A model generated the notes under the pieces. It saw only the letters and a program-made list of their open reading frames with translations, made no database searches and was not told the origin of the DNA. A stretch of 64,000 nucleotides of DNA from assembly GCF_008014695.1 (NCBI RefSeq), contig NZ_VOXE01000002.1:372001-436000 (forward strand), written 5' to 3'. The translations under genes and the position numbers were made by a program. This stretch comes from Chryseobacterium sp. (GTDB lineage: Bacteria > Bacteroidota > Bacteroidia > Flavobacteriales > Weeksellaceae). Positions within the stretch are counted from its first letter, which is position 1, and every line of letters starts with the position of its first letter. Of this stretch, positions 17,689-26,244 are shown piece by piece.

Positions 17689-18788
17689 TGTTTGGCGATA
17701 TCTATCGGAACAAAAAAGTTTTGGTGACCGGAAATACGGGTTTTAAAGGATCATGGCTCTGTACCTGGCTTATTTCGCTCGGAGCCGATGTGTATGGGTT
17801 TTCTAATGAGATCCCTACAACACCTGCCATGTTTTCAGAAACAGGACTGGCCAATAAAATGACTCATTTCTACGCGGATGTCCGCGATTTAAATGCGGTT
17901 AAAAAAATAATAAGCGAAGTGGAACCCCATTTTGTATTTCATCTGGCAGCCCAGCCCATCGTTTCACTGTCATACACTGAACCTGTAGAGACCATATCTA
18001 CGAATGTAATGGGAACCACAAATGTCCTTGAGGCATTACGCACCTACTCCAAACCCTGTACAGCGGTTATTATCACCAGCGATAAGTGTTATGATAATGT
18101 AGAATGGATTTATGGATATAAGGAAACTGATGCAGTAGGAGGGAAAGATATTTACAGTGGAAGTAAGGGAGCAGCAGAACTGATTTTCAAATCCTATTAT
18201 CATTCTTTTTTTAAGAAGGAGGGAGGATTGGTTCAGGTAGCTTCAGCGCGGGCCGGTAATGTAATTGGTGGCGGAGATTGGGCCCTGGACCGGATTATTC
18301 CTGACTGCATGCGTTCATGGAGCGAAGGACGGGTAGTGGAGATCAGAAGTCCAAAGGCCACAAGACCCTGGCAACATGTTTTGGAACCGCTGAGCGGCTA
18401 TTTACTGCTGGGAGAAAAGCTGTATAAGGACCATACCCTGAACGGGGAAAGTTTTAACTTTGGTCCAAAACCTGAATACAACCACACAGTACAGGAAATA
18501 TTGGAAGATATGAGTGTCCGCTGGCATTTTGAAGATTCAAAACAGGCCTATAAAATAACAGGTGACATTAAATTCTATGAGGCCGGTCTGCTGAAATTGA
18601 ACTGCGATAAGGCACTGTTTCATTTTCAATGGAAGCCGACACTAGATTACCATACGCTTATTGAATACACCAGTGACTGGTACTATGAATATTATAAAAA
18701 TAAGGGCGAAATGTTTGCTTACACCTTATCTCAGATCAAAGGGTATGAGGATTTAGCTTCGCTTGGCAATATCGCATGGACAAAATAA
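17688..18788 (+). CDS. rfbG: CDP-glucose 4,6-dehydratase
   Basis: Extended short-chain dehydrogenase converting CDP-glucose to CDP-4-keto-6-deoxyglucose. The NAD-binding motif is TGNTGFKGSW (about 14-23). The serine/threonine region is ITSDKCYDNVEW and the catalytic pair appears as YSGSKGAAE (Tyr and Lys in YxxxK). The stretches AGNVIGGGDWALDRIIPD and RPWQHVLEPLSGYL are characteristic of this enzyme. ATG 17688 is chosen (MFGDIYRNKKVL), sharing a base with the rfbF stop; a start at 17664 would lie inside rfbF. No gene for RfbH, the next enzyme for 3,6-dideoxysugars, is present. Confidence 0.93.
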   Translation: MFGDIYRNKKVLVTGNTGFKGSWLCTWLISLGADVYGFSNEIPTTPAMFSETGLANKMTHFYADVRDLNAVKKIISEVEPHFVFHLAAQPIVSLSYTEPVETISTNVMGTTNVLEALRTYSKPCTAVIITSDKCYDNVEWIYGYKETDAVGGKDIYSGSKGAAELIFKSYYHSFFKKEGGLVQVASARAGNVIGGGDWALDRIIPDCMRSWSEGRVVEIRSPKATRPWQHVLEPLSGYLLLGEKLYKDHTLNGESFNFGPKPEYNHTVQEILEDMSVRWHFEDSKQAYKITGDIKFYEAGLLKLNCDKALFHFQWKPTLDYHTLIEYTSDWYYEYYKNKGEMFAYTLSQIKGYEDLASLGNIAWTK

Positions 18789-19219
18789 ATACAGAAGGGG
18801 TTTTATTGACTCCGTTAAAGAGAATACATCATCCGAAAGGTGATGTATTCCATGGAATGAAGAAATCAGATCAGGGTTTTTCCGGTTTCGGTGAAGCGTA
18901 TTTTTCGACCATTCATTGTGGGGATATTAAACCCTGGAAAAAGCACTTTGAAATGACCCTCAATTTTGTAGTGCCCATAGGTGAAATCCGGTTCGTTATT
19001 TTTGATGACCGGGAAAACAGCAGTACCCCAAACAGCTTCACCGATGTTACTTTAGGGGAGAATAATTACCAGCGGCTTACAATCCCACCCGGAGTGTGGG
19101 TAGCTTTCTCCGGTGTTGGCGCCGGTACCAATCTGCTGTTGAATCTGGCGGATTTGGAACACCGTCCGGATGAGGTGGACCGAAAGGAAAATTTATCTGA
19201 TATCATGTACGAATGGTAA
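18776..19219 (+). CDS. RmlC-like cupin, candidate CDP-4-keto-6-deoxysugar epimerase
   Basis: Small beta-barrel protein (147 aa) of the dTDP-4-dehydrorhamnose 3,5-epimerase-like cupin group. Seen: STIHCGDIKPWKKHFEM, which occupies the place of the RGLH active-site strand of RmlC, and LTIPPGVWVAFSGVG, the barrel strand that follows. It is shorter than RmlC proper (about 180 aa), and the usual C-terminal tyrosine region is missing, so it may epimerise at only one carbon or be an isomerase. It lies between rfbG and an SDR gene, overlapping both, so its substrate is probably CDP-4-keto-6-deoxyglucose. Confidence 0.75.
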   Translation: MDKINTEGVLLTPLKRIHHPKGDVFHGMKKSDQGFSGFGEAYFSTIHCGDIKPWKKHFEMTLNFVVPIGEIRFVIFDDRENSSTPNSFTDVTLGENNYQRLTIPPGVWVAFSGVGAGTNLLLNLADLEHRPDEVDRKENLSDIMYEW

Positions 19220-20175
19220 TGAAAAAGGTTCTGGTTACAGGAGGAAGTGGATATATAGGAGCCCGGCTTTGTTTACATCTGAGTAATGAAGGGTATGCGG
19301 TAACAGCACTCTGCCATTCCCACATCCCTTCCGACGAAAGTTGGGTTTCAAAAATGGACCGGATTGTAGATGGAGATGTAAGAGATGAATCCGTTTTATT
19401 GGAATTGGCAGAATACCGGTATGATACTGTAGTTCATTTGGTTTCATTGGATCATCACCAGTCAAACGGGAATCCCGCGATGGTCAGTTCGGTGAACATC
19501 ACTCCGGTCTGGTCGATATTGGATATTTTCTCAAAACAGGGATTAAGTAAGTTTATTTATTTCTCAACTGCCCAGACCTACGGCGTCTTAAAAGATGAAA
19601 CGGTTACAGAGGAGCGCAGGCTGAATACTCAAAATGCTTACGGTCTCACCCACCAGATTGGTGAAGTAATCTGTGACTACTACAACCGGACCTCTGCTGT
19701 TGACTGCAGTGTAGTGAGACTGTCCAACAGTTACGGAGCACCCATATTTGAGGAAAACAACTGTTGGTGGCTGGTAGTGAATGATCTGTGCAGGATGGCT
19801 TATACGCAAAATGAAATTGTACTGCAGTCTGACGGATCCCCTTTACGGGATTTTATTCACGGATGGGACGTCTGTAAAGGGATCCAGACCATCATGGAGA
19901 CAGAGGAGAAGCATGCGGTCTATAATCTGAGCTCAGGAATCACCCGTTCTATTATGGAAATTGCTGTGATCATTAAAAATATATTTTTTAAACGTTATGG
20001 GAACGTAATAAATATTACCGCCCCTGTCGGCAAAAATGCATCACCATCTTCATCAAGATATAAAATCGATAACAGCAAAGTGAGGAGTATTGGTTTTGAG
20101 CCCGATTGGGATTTAGAAGCAGGGATAAATGATCTGTTTGATTATTTTGAAAGGAAGAATAATATTATAAATTAA
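19219..20175 (+). CDS. NAD-dependent epimerase/dehydratase (SDR) for a CDP-sugar
   Basis: Extended SDR protein (318 aa from ATG 19219, MKKVLVTGGSGYIGARL). The cofactor motif GGSGYIG is intact. The catalytic region reads FIYFSTAQTYG and later NAYGLTHQIGE, so the Tyr is present but the position of the usual Lys in YxxxK is His. SNSYGAP and PLRDFIHGWDVCKGI are normal for sugar SDRs. Given its position after rfbF, rfbG and the cupin, it is probably the 4-keto reductase or epimerase that finishes a CDP-6-deoxyhexose. The Lys-to-His change makes the reaction type uncertain. Its start shares one base with the upstream stop. Confidence 0.8.
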   Translation: MKKVLVTGGSGYIGARLCLHLSNEGYAVTALCHSHIPSDESWVSKMDRIVDGDVRDESVLLELAEYRYDTVVHLVSLDHHQSNGNPAMVSSVNITPVWSILDIFSKQGLSKFIYFSTAQTYGVLKDETVTEERRLNTQNAYGLTHQIGEVICDYYNRTSAVDCSVVRLSNSYGAPIFEENNCWWLVVNDLCRMAYTQNEIVLQSDGSPLRDFIHGWDVCKGIQTIMETEEKHAVYNLSSGITRSIMEIAVIIKNIFFKRYGNVINITAPVGKNASPSSSRYKIDNSKVRSIGFEPDWDLEAGINDLFDYFERKNNIIN

Positions 20176-20180
20176 GTGAA

Positions 20181-20975
20181 ATGCCGTTAGTCAGTGTCGT
20201 TGTAACAACGTTCAACAGAAAAGAGCTTCTCGCTCAGACGTTAAAGTCAATACTCAACCAGTCATTTCAGGATTTTGAACTCATTGTGGTTGATAATTAT
20301 TCGAATTACGATTTTATCAGCCATATCAACAGTTTTGAGAGCCCAAAAATCCGCCCTTTCCAGAACGGAAACAACGGCGTAATTGCTGTAAACCGTAATT
20401 ACGGGATTAAGCAGGCCACCGGACAGTACATTGCTTTTTGTGATGATGATGATATCTGGCTTCCCAATAAACTCGAAAAACAACTGGAAGCAATCTCCGG
20501 TTCTCCAGATAAAGATGCCAATCACCTGGTATATTCGGAAGTGATCCTGTTCGGTGAGCATATTATTAAAAAGCCCTCAGAAAACAGAGCAGCAGAAAAT
20601 TTAAATGACCTAATCCGCTCAAATAAAATTGCATTGTCATCAACATTGGTCACCCATTCCAATTTAATTGAATTTGATGAAGATCCTGTAGTGACCGCGG
20701 CAGAAGATTACGGCCTTTGGTTAAAACTGGTAAAGAACGGCTATAAGCTGACCTATCTTTCTGAACCTCAGATTGAATATAGAGTCTGCGCCAATTCTGT
20801 TTTAAGGTCCCATACGTATAATATGCATCTAAAAGTTTCGTATGTGCTATTGAGACTTGTATTGACTTATGGCGTATCAGATATTAATCTCTTCAGATAT
20901 GTTTATACCATTTGTCTGGAACTTATAAAGTTCTTAATAAAGAAATCAACTGAAAAGGTAGGCTCCAATGGTTAA
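20181..20975 (+). CDS. GT2 family glycosyltransferase
   Basis: GT-A inverting glycosyltransferase (264 aa). The N-terminal signature VSVVVTTFNRKELLAQTLKS is followed by LNQSFQDFELIVVDN, and the metal-binding acidic cluster is FCDDDDIWLPNKLEKQ (about 92). EDYGLWLKLVKNGYKL is the usual acceptor-side segment. It probably adds a beta-linked sugar, perhaps the CDP-derived one whose genes precede it. It starts 5 bases after the SDR gene and overlaps the polymerase gene downstream by 8 bases. Confidence 0.88.
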   Translation: MPLVSVVVTTFNRKELLAQTLKSILNQSFQDFELIVVDNYSNYDFISHINSFESPKIRPFQNGNNGVIAVNRNYGIKQATGQYIAFCDDDDIWLPNKLEKQLEAISGSPDKDANHLVYSEVILFGEHIIKKPSENRAAENLNDLIRSNKIALSSTLVTHSNLIEFDEDPVVTAAEDYGLWLKLVKNGYKLTYLSEPQIEYRVCANSVLRSHTYNMHLKVSYVLLRLVLTYGVSDINLFRYVYTICLELIKFLIKKSTEKVGSNG

Positions 20976-22191
20976 CACAAATACTAAATCAAATATTGCG
21001 TTACTGGCAGGACAGAAAAAGCTTATATTCCTTTTGTTATATATCGGAATTGCGCAGGTTCTGGACTATTTTTTTTCTTACAGGGTTGCCAATCTTTCCT
21101 TCTTTGTAACCGTTGTTCCGTACGCTTTTATTTTATTGATTTTTTTAAAAAATATTAAAATTTTTAATGACGGACATACCGCCGCATTTTTTTTGATCGT
21201 ATTGTTATTTATTATTATTTCGCTTTTCAGGGGGATTATCTTTAATAATGATATTATCAGTATCATCGGTGCAAACAGGTATGTCGTGTTTGTTCCTGCG
21301 GCTATTATGGTGTGCGATAAAATACAATTCAAGGGTTTGGAAAGTATCATTCAGAAAATCCTTATTTTTATTTTGGTCGTTCATACTTTAAATTCAGTCG
21401 GATATATGTTCGGCTTTTATTCAATCAATAATGTTGATGTGCTGGCTGAAGGCTTTGTGGAGGACAGTCGCTTTGCTGGAATTATGGGTGGAGCTAATAC
21501 GCAATCTTCATTTACAGGTATTGTTTATGTTATTTTATTGTTCAGCAACCTTAAAAGATCTGTATTGTATGTCTCGGGAATCACCTTACTGGCATTTCTC
21601 GCCAGTGCGCCTACCGTTTCCAGAGGAGGGCTTTTAATTATCATACTCGCATTGTTGTATTACTTCTATCTAAAATTATTCCGTGAAAACGTTATGAACA
21701 GGATAAGGACAGTTGCCATTTTTTTGATCTTAAGCTTTGTGGCTGTTGTGAATTTCGACCCGGCTAAGTACGAATTTCTGTATGCATCTCTATTCGACCG
21801 GTTGGATACCTCAACCGGCCGGATAGAGAGATTAGTCTATTTCTGGGACGTGATGAATGAGAATGTTGTGTACTACTTTATAGGAGTTCCAGCCGCACTC
21901 CAGGATGTTGACGAGACCAGAACGATAAGTGATAACACCTTTACACTTTTACCGATAAATTTCGGCTTTTTCTTTACCTGTATTTTTATAGGTTTTATTT
22001 TTGTACTGATCAGGGACAAACACAGAAGCAAAATACCAAAAACTGTTTACATCTATATGATGATTGTTTTCATTGTTTTGTTTTCAAATAATGCTATCTT
22101 GTGGACAGCGTGGTCGTACTACGCCATATTTGGTTTTTTTTACCTGAAACATTTACATTCAAATAATGATCTGAATCCATTACGTACCTAA
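20968..22191 (+). CDS. Wzy-type O-antigen/capsule polymerase, locus A
   Basis: Multi-pass inner-membrane protein (407 aa) with roughly 10-12 hydrophobic helices and a larger periplasmic loop around 270-325 (RLDTSTGRIERLVYFWDVM, then VDETRTISDNTFTLLPI). This architecture, with VSRGGLLIII in the middle of the protein, fits the O-antigen ligase/Wzy polymerase superfamily. The protein would join lipid-linked repeat units in the periplasm. The sequence is too divergent for a specific relative, which is normal for Wzy. Context between glycosyltransferases supports the call. WaaL-type ligase is the alternative but less likely inside the locus. Confidence 0.8.
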   Translation: MVNTNTKSNIALLAGQKKLIFLLLYIGIAQVLDYFFSYRVANLSFFVTVVPYAFILLIFLKNIKIFNDGHTAAFFLIVLLFIIISLFRGIIFNNDIISIIGANRYVVFVPAAIMVCDKIQFKGLESIIQKILIFILVVHTLNSVGYMFGFYSINNVDVLAEGFVEDSRFAGIMGGANTQSSFTGIVYVILLFSNLKRSVLYVSGITLLAFLASAPTVSRGGLLIIILALLYYFYLKLFRENVMNRIRTVAIFLILSFVAVVNFDPAKYEFLYASLFDRLDTSTGRIERLVYFWDVMNENVVYYFIGVPAALQDVDETRTISDNTFTLLPINFGFFFTCIFIGFIFVLIRDKHRSKIPKTVYIYMMIVFIVLFSNNAILWTAWSYYAIFGFFYLKHLHSNNDLNPLRT

Positions 22192-22227
22192 TCAGAAGAT
22201 TTTCTAAAATGCAAAGAATATTATAAG

Positions 22228-23373
22228 ATGACCGACAAGATAAAAATTTTACTCATTTCTCCATTACCGCCGCCTCTGGGGGGCATTGCCACGTGGTCGT
22301 CGATTCTGCTAGATTATTATTCATCCGCTCAGGGTCAGTTTCATATCACCCATCAGAATTCAGCGATCAAATACCGGAAGATTACCGATTTAAGTTTTAG
22401 CAAGAGGGTCCTCGGTGGGATTAAAGATACTTTAACGGCTGTTAAGGAACTAAAACATAATATTGCCACAGTAAACCCAGATATCATTCACCTGACGAGC
22501 AGCGCGTCTTTTGCATTGTTTAAAGATCTTTTACTGATCCAGATAGCAGCAAGGAAAAAAAAAAGAATAATCATCCATTTTCATTTTGGAAGAATTCCTC
22601 ATATGGCAAAGAAGAAAAACTGGGAATGGTACTTAATATCAAAAGTTATTACAAAAAGCACCAGTGTGATTGTTATTGATGAAAGCTCCTATAATACCCT
22701 TGCGGTATGCGGTTTTAAAAATATTGTGAATATTCCGAATCCAATATCGGCTGAACTTGAAGAAATATCACAAAAATTATTGGAAAGAAGGGTCCAAGAT
22801 CAAAATAGAATCGTATTTGTTGGACATGTAGTTGCTGCCAAAGGGGTTTTTGAACTTGTGGAATCATGCGCCACAATTCCTGGAAAAAAGGAGTTAATAT
22901 TTGTTGGGCCCTATGAACAGGTCGTAAAAGATGAATTGATAAAGCGCTCTGAAATAAAAACGAAGAGCAGGTGGATTGAATTTACAGGAGCCCTGGATAA
23001 AAATGAAGTGTACAGGCAGATACAGAATGCAACAGTTCTAATATTACCCAGTTTTTCAGAGGGTTTCCCTAATGTAGTCTTAGAAGCAATGGCATTGGGT
23101 TGTCCTGTTATTGCCACAAATGTAGGAGCTATCCCCGAAATGCTTGATATTAATTCTGACAATCCCTCAGGTATTTGTGTGTCTCCTAAAAATGTTACAG
23201 AACTTTCAAACGCTATTGTAACCCTTCTAAACGATTCCGTTAAAGCGACAACGATGGGAAATAACGGGAGAAAAAAAATATTAAATAATTACACCATATC
23301 CAGTATCAGTGGCTTATATGAAAAACTTTGGATGGATACTATAAAAAATAAAGATTTAAAATCATGGAAATAA
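22228..23373 (+). CDS. GT4 family glycosyltransferase
   Basis: Retaining GT-B glycosyltransferase (381 aa). The N-terminus ILLISPLPPPLGGIATWS carries the glycine-rich loop, IIHFHFGRIPHMAKKK sits in the acceptor domain, and the donor domain has RIVFVGHVVAAKGVFELVE and the EX7E motif in SFSEGFPNVVLEAMALGCPV (about 280-300), followed by TNVGAIPEML. Its end overlaps capE by 10 bases, so it is translated with the UDP-L-FucNAc genes. Donor is unknown; FucNAc or its precursor is possible by position only. Confidence 0.88.
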   Translation: MTDKIKILLISPLPPPLGGIATWSSILLDYYSSAQGQFHITHQNSAIKYRKITDLSFSKRVLGGIKDTLTAVKELKHNIATVNPDIIHLTSSASFALFKDLLLIQIAARKKKRIIIHFHFGRIPHMAKKKNWEWYLISKVITKSTSVIVIDESSYNTLAVCGFKNIVNIPNPISAELEEISQKLLERRVQDQNRIVFVGHVVAAKGVFELVESCATIPGKKELIFVGPYEQVVKDELIKRSEIKTKSRWIEFTGALDKNEVYRQIQNATVLILPSFSEGFPNVVLEAMALGCPVIATNVGAIPEMLDINSDNPSGICVSPKNVTELSNAIVTLLNDSVKATTMGNNGRKKILNNYTISSISGLYEKLWMDTIKNKDLKSWK

Positions 23374-24398
23374 AAGATAAGACTTTACTCATCACCGGTG
23401 GTACCGGGTCTTTCGGGAGCGCTGTTCTTAACCGCTTTTTACACACCGACCATTTTAAGGAAATACGGATTTTTTCGCGCGACGAAAAGAAGCAGGATGA
23501 TATGCGTGTCCTCTATAAAAACGACAAAATCAAGTATTATATCGGTGATGTTCGCGATTATGCGAGCGTTGAACCTGCAACGCGCGGAGTGGATTATGTT
23601 TTTCATGCGGCAGCACTTAAACAGGTACCCTCCTGTGAATTTTTCCCGATGCAGGCCGTGAAAACAAATGTAGAAGGTACACAAAATGTGATACGCGCCG
23701 CAGCCTTCAATAAAGTAAAAAAAGTCATCTGTCTGAGTACGGACAAGGCAGCTTATCCGATCAATGCGATGGGAATCTCCAAAGCGATGATGGAAAAAGT
23801 GGCTGTTGCGGAGTCCCGCAGCCTTACTGAAACCGTGGTTTGTCTTACCAGATATGGAAACGTTATGGCGTCCAGAGGCTCTGTGATTCCTTTGTTTCTG
23901 AACCAGATCCGGAAAGGGGAGAAAATCACGATTACCGACCCGAATATGTCCAGATTCTTTATGTCTTTGGAAGATGCGGTGGATCTGGTATTATTTGCCT
24001 TTGAAAATGCCAATCCGGGTGATCTGTTCGTTAACAAAGCACCTGCAGGGACAATCGGGGATCTTGCCAAAGCACTTATGGATCTTGCGGGAAAAGAAGT
24101 TCCTGTAAAGATCATCGGCACCCGTCACGGCGAGAAACTCTATGAAACCCTATGTACCCGGGAAGAAATGCTGCATGCTGAAGATATGGGCGATTTCTAC
24201 CGGATACCGGCCGATAACCGGGACCTGAACTATTCCAAATATTTCTCGGAAGGGGAACGTGACATCTCAAAAATTGAAGATTATCATTCCCACAATACCG
24301 AACAGCAGGGGGTTGAAGGCCTGAAGAAACTTATTTCTACCCTTCCGCTGATCCGGAAGGAGATTTTTGGGGAAGACGTTTTGCAGTATCCGTATTAA
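23364..24398 (+). CDS. capE: UDP-GlcNAc inverting 4,6-dehydratase (CapE/FnlA type)
   Basis: Soluble SDR-type enzyme (344 aa) performing 4,6-dehydration and 5-epimerisation of UDP-GlcNAc, the first step to UDP-L-FucNAc. Motifs: TGGTGSFGSAV (11-21), FHAAALKQVPSCEFFP, the active-site stretch LSTDKAAYPINAMGISKAMM (Asp, Lys and Met in place of the usual Tyr, as in this family), and RYGNVMASRGSVIPLF. The C-terminus GTRHGEKLYETLCTREE and IPADNRDLNYSKYF are diagnostic of CapE rather than PseB. Its product, the L-arabino 4-keto sugar, is also the PseC substrate. It is followed by an unusual 296-base spacer before capF. Confidence 0.92.
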   Translation: MEIKDKTLLITGGTGSFGSAVLNRFLHTDHFKEIRIFSRDEKKQDDMRVLYKNDKIKYYIGDVRDYASVEPATRGVDYVFHAAALKQVPSCEFFPMQAVKTNVEGTQNVIRAAAFNKVKKVICLSTDKAAYPINAMGISKAMMEKVAVAESRSLTETVVCLTRYGNVMASRGSVIPLFLNQIRKGEKITITDPNMSRFFMSLEDAVDLVLFAFENANPGDLFVNKAPAGTIGDLAKALMDLAGKEVPVKIIGTRHGEKLYETLCTREEMLHAEDMGDFYRIPADNRDLNYSKYFSEGERDISKIEDYHSHNTEQQGVEGLKKLISTLPLIRKEIFGEDVLQYPY

Positions 24399-24694
24399 AA
24401 GTATTCTGCACTCCGCCATTAGCCATCAGCTGGGGATGCAGGGATACCATAAAGCAATTACTGAAAACAGACTAATCAAATACTGGCAGTTCGTTAAAAC
24501 TGAACCAAAGAGGCACCAGCAAAATAATGAAGCTGAACACCAACTGAAGCATACAGACAGGTGATGGCCGAAAACAGTAAGCGGAAAAAAAGCAGTTGAG
24601 AACTGCATACTGCTGATCAGTTTGATAATTGATGAATCAAGGTGTACGCCAGCTGAAAGCTGACTGCCGAAAACTGAACGCTCAAAGCTAAAAA
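24399..24694. other. Gene-free spacer between capE and capF, low-complexity edges
   Basis: No convincing gene is present in these 296 bases; the one 65-codon frame (24367-24564) starts inside capE and looks like nothing known. The right end contains runs built of CTGAAAGCTGA-like words (24650-24690), and the left end has ATTAGCCATCAGCTG (24416-24430), partly complementary to it. The look is like the repeat-rich flanks around the four-helix-bundle gene after capF, so this may be a decayed insertion. Elsewhere in the locus genes are nearly always separated by fewer than 100 bases. Confidence 0.5.
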
Positions 24695-25813
24695 ATGAAG
24701 AAAATAGGAATCACCGGCCAGAAAGGTTTTGTCGGAAGTCATCTGTACAATACATTGGGTTTACGGCCGGGAGAATTTGAAAGAATAGATTTTCAGAAAA
24801 ATTATTTTGAAGATTCGGAAAAACTGGATGAATTTGTCGCTCAGTGTGATGTAATCGTGCATCTGTCTGCGATGAACCGCCATCCGGACCCGGAAGTCAT
24901 ATACAGTACTAATATAGAACTGGTAAAACGGTTGATTGCTTCTCTGGAAAGAACCGGATCAAAGGCTCATGTGATGATATCATCATCTACTCAGGAAGAA
25001 AAAAATAATCTGTACGGGAAATCTAAAAGAGAGGGCAGGGAAGCTCTTGTAAAATGGGCTTCTGAAAACGGTGGAAAAATAACAGGTTTAATCATCCCAA
25101 ACGTTTATGGGGCTTTTGGAAAGCCTTTTTACAATTCTTTTATTGCTACATTCTGTCATCAGCTGACGCATGGCGAAACGCCAACAATTGCCGATGATGG
25201 TGAAGTGAAATTAATTTACGTTCAGGAATTGGTAGATACAATTGTTAACGAAATTAGAGAAGGCAATAGCAAACCGGAATTCTTGATTGAGGCAACTGCA
25301 ACTAAAAAAGTTTCAGAAGTTTTAACATTATTAAATGATTACAAAACAAAATACTTTGATGCCGGGGAAATTCCTGTAATTTGTGATTTGTTTGAACATA
25401 ACTTGTTTAACACGTTCCGTTCTTATATTGATCATAAAAAGCATTATCCGGTAAAATTTACGCAGCATAGTGATTCCAGGGGCGCTTTTGTAGAGATCAT
25501 CAGGCTGGGGATCGGGGGGCAGTGCTCCTTTTCCACTTCGAAACCCGGCATCACCCGCGGCAATCACTTCCATACCCGAAAAATTGAAAGGTTTGCCGTC
25601 ATAAAAGGTAAAGCGCGTATTCAGCTGAGAAAAATTGATAGCGATGAAATACTGAATTTTTATCTTGACGGCAGTGAACCCGCTTATGTTGATATGCCGG
25701 TCTGGTACACGCATAATATTAAAAATACAGGAGAAGAAGAATTATATACCATTTTCTGGATCAGTGAGCCGTACAATGCGGAGGATGCGGATACGTATTT
25801 TGTGGAGGTCTGA
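24695..25813 (+). CDS. capF: UDP-2-acetamido-2,6-dideoxy-hexulose reductase (CapF)
   Basis: Bifunctional two-domain enzyme (372 aa) of the UDP-L-FucNAc pathway. The N-terminal SDR domain (1 to about 240) reduces the 4-keto group; it shows ITGQKGFVGSHL (5-16), VIVHLSAMNRHPDPE, SSSTQEEKNNLYGKSKREGR with the YxxxK pair, and VYGAFGKPFYNSF. The C-terminal cupin domain (about 245-372), which catalyses 3-epimerisation in CapF, has TRGNHFHTRKIERFAVI with clustered metal-binding histidines and MPVWYTHNIKNTGEEEL. Both domains are complete. It converts the CapE product to UDP-N-acetyl-L-pneumosamine (6-deoxy-L-talosamine type), which CapG then epimerises. Confidence 0.93.
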   Translation: MKKIGITGQKGFVGSHLYNTLGLRPGEFERIDFQKNYFEDSEKLDEFVAQCDVIVHLSAMNRHPDPEVIYSTNIELVKRLIASLERTGSKAHVMISSSTQEEKNNLYGKSKREGREALVKWASENGGKITGLIIPNVYGAFGKPFYNSFIATFCHQLTHGETPTIADDGEVKLIYVQELVDTIVNEIREGNSKPEFLIEATATKKVSEVLTLLNDYKTKYFDAGEIPVICDLFEHNLFNTFRSYIDHKKHYPVKFTQHSDSRGAFVEIIRLGIGGQCSFSTSKPGITRGNHFHTRKIERFAVIKGKARIQLRKIDSDEILNFYLDGSEPAYVDMPVWYTHNIKNTGEEELYTIFWISEPYNAEDADTYFVEV

Positions 25814-25815
25814 AA

Positions 25816-25865
25816 CGGTGATTAGTGACCGGTAGATGTGATTGGTTGGTCATCAGTGACTGGTG
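25816..25865. repeat. Left repeat arm of the four-helix-bundle cassette
   Basis: Starting 3 bases after the capF stop, this stretch is built of degenerate GTGATTAGT / GTGATTGGT words. It is roughly the reverse complement of the CCAATCA array at 26273-26304 on the other side of the four-helix-bundle gene, so the two arms form imperfect inverted repeats about 410 bases apart. Read directly from the sequence; mobility is inferred. Confidence 0.65.
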
Positions 25866-25870
25866 TTTTG

Positions 25871-25878
25871 TATATTTG
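25871..25878 (+). promoter_or_regulatory. Putative -7 promoter element TATATTTG for the four-helix-bundle gene
   Basis: TATATTTG matches the Bacteroidetes -7 consensus TAnnTTTG and ends 14 bases before the start codon at 25893. The nearest TTG upstream (25846-25848) is 22 bases away, a little wider than ideal. It would give the inserted gene its own promoter with a very short leader. Confidence 0.5.
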
Positions 25879-25892
25879 CGAAAACCAATGCC

Positions 25893-26225
25893 ATGGGAAC
25901 ACATAAAGACCTTGATGTCTGGAAAAGAAGCATCGAACTCGTTACCACAGTATATCGAATAACCAGCGAATTTCCCAAAGAGGAAATATTTGGTTTAACA
26001 AATCAAATAAGACGCGCAAGTATTTCAATTCCCAGTAATATTGCTGAAGGAGCTGCCAGAAATTCAGATAAGGTTTTTATCCATTTTTTGTATATTGCCC
26101 TAGGTAGTCAACAGGAACTTGAAACCCAGTTACTCATTGCCAATAACTTAAGCTTTCTCTCTTCCGAGCAGTATGATAAAGTGAACAGTCAAGTAGAAAC
26201 AATAGGCAAACAATTGAACGGATAA
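25893..26225 (+). CDS. Four-helix-bundle protein (23S rRNA intervening-sequence / bAvd-like family)
   Basis: Small all-helical protein (110 aa) of the TIGR02436 family, named for open frames in 23S rRNA intervening sequences and structurally like the Avd accessory protein of diversity-generating retroelements. Family signatures are KDLDVWKRSIELVTTVY, FPKEEIFGLTNQIRRASISI and PSNIAEGAAR. ATG 25893 (MGTHKDLDVW) is the family start; an upstream ATG at 25863 lies in the repeat arm. Function is not known. It has nothing to do with sugar synthesis, yet it sits between capF and capG, with its own -7 element and inverted repeat arms, so it looks inserted. No reverse transcriptase is visible here. Confidence 0.9.
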   Translation: MGTHKDLDVWKRSIELVTTVYRITSEFPKEEIFGLTNQIRRASISIPSNIAEGAARNSDKVFIHFLYIALGSQQELETQLLIANNLSFLSSEQYDKVNSQVETIGKQLNG

Positions 26226-26244
26226 TAAAATATTTAAAAAACAA

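Noticed and set aside
25871-26225. A diversity-generating retroelement around the Avd-like four-helix-bundle gene
   Set aside because: No reverse transcriptase gene and no template/variable repeat pair is present near it.
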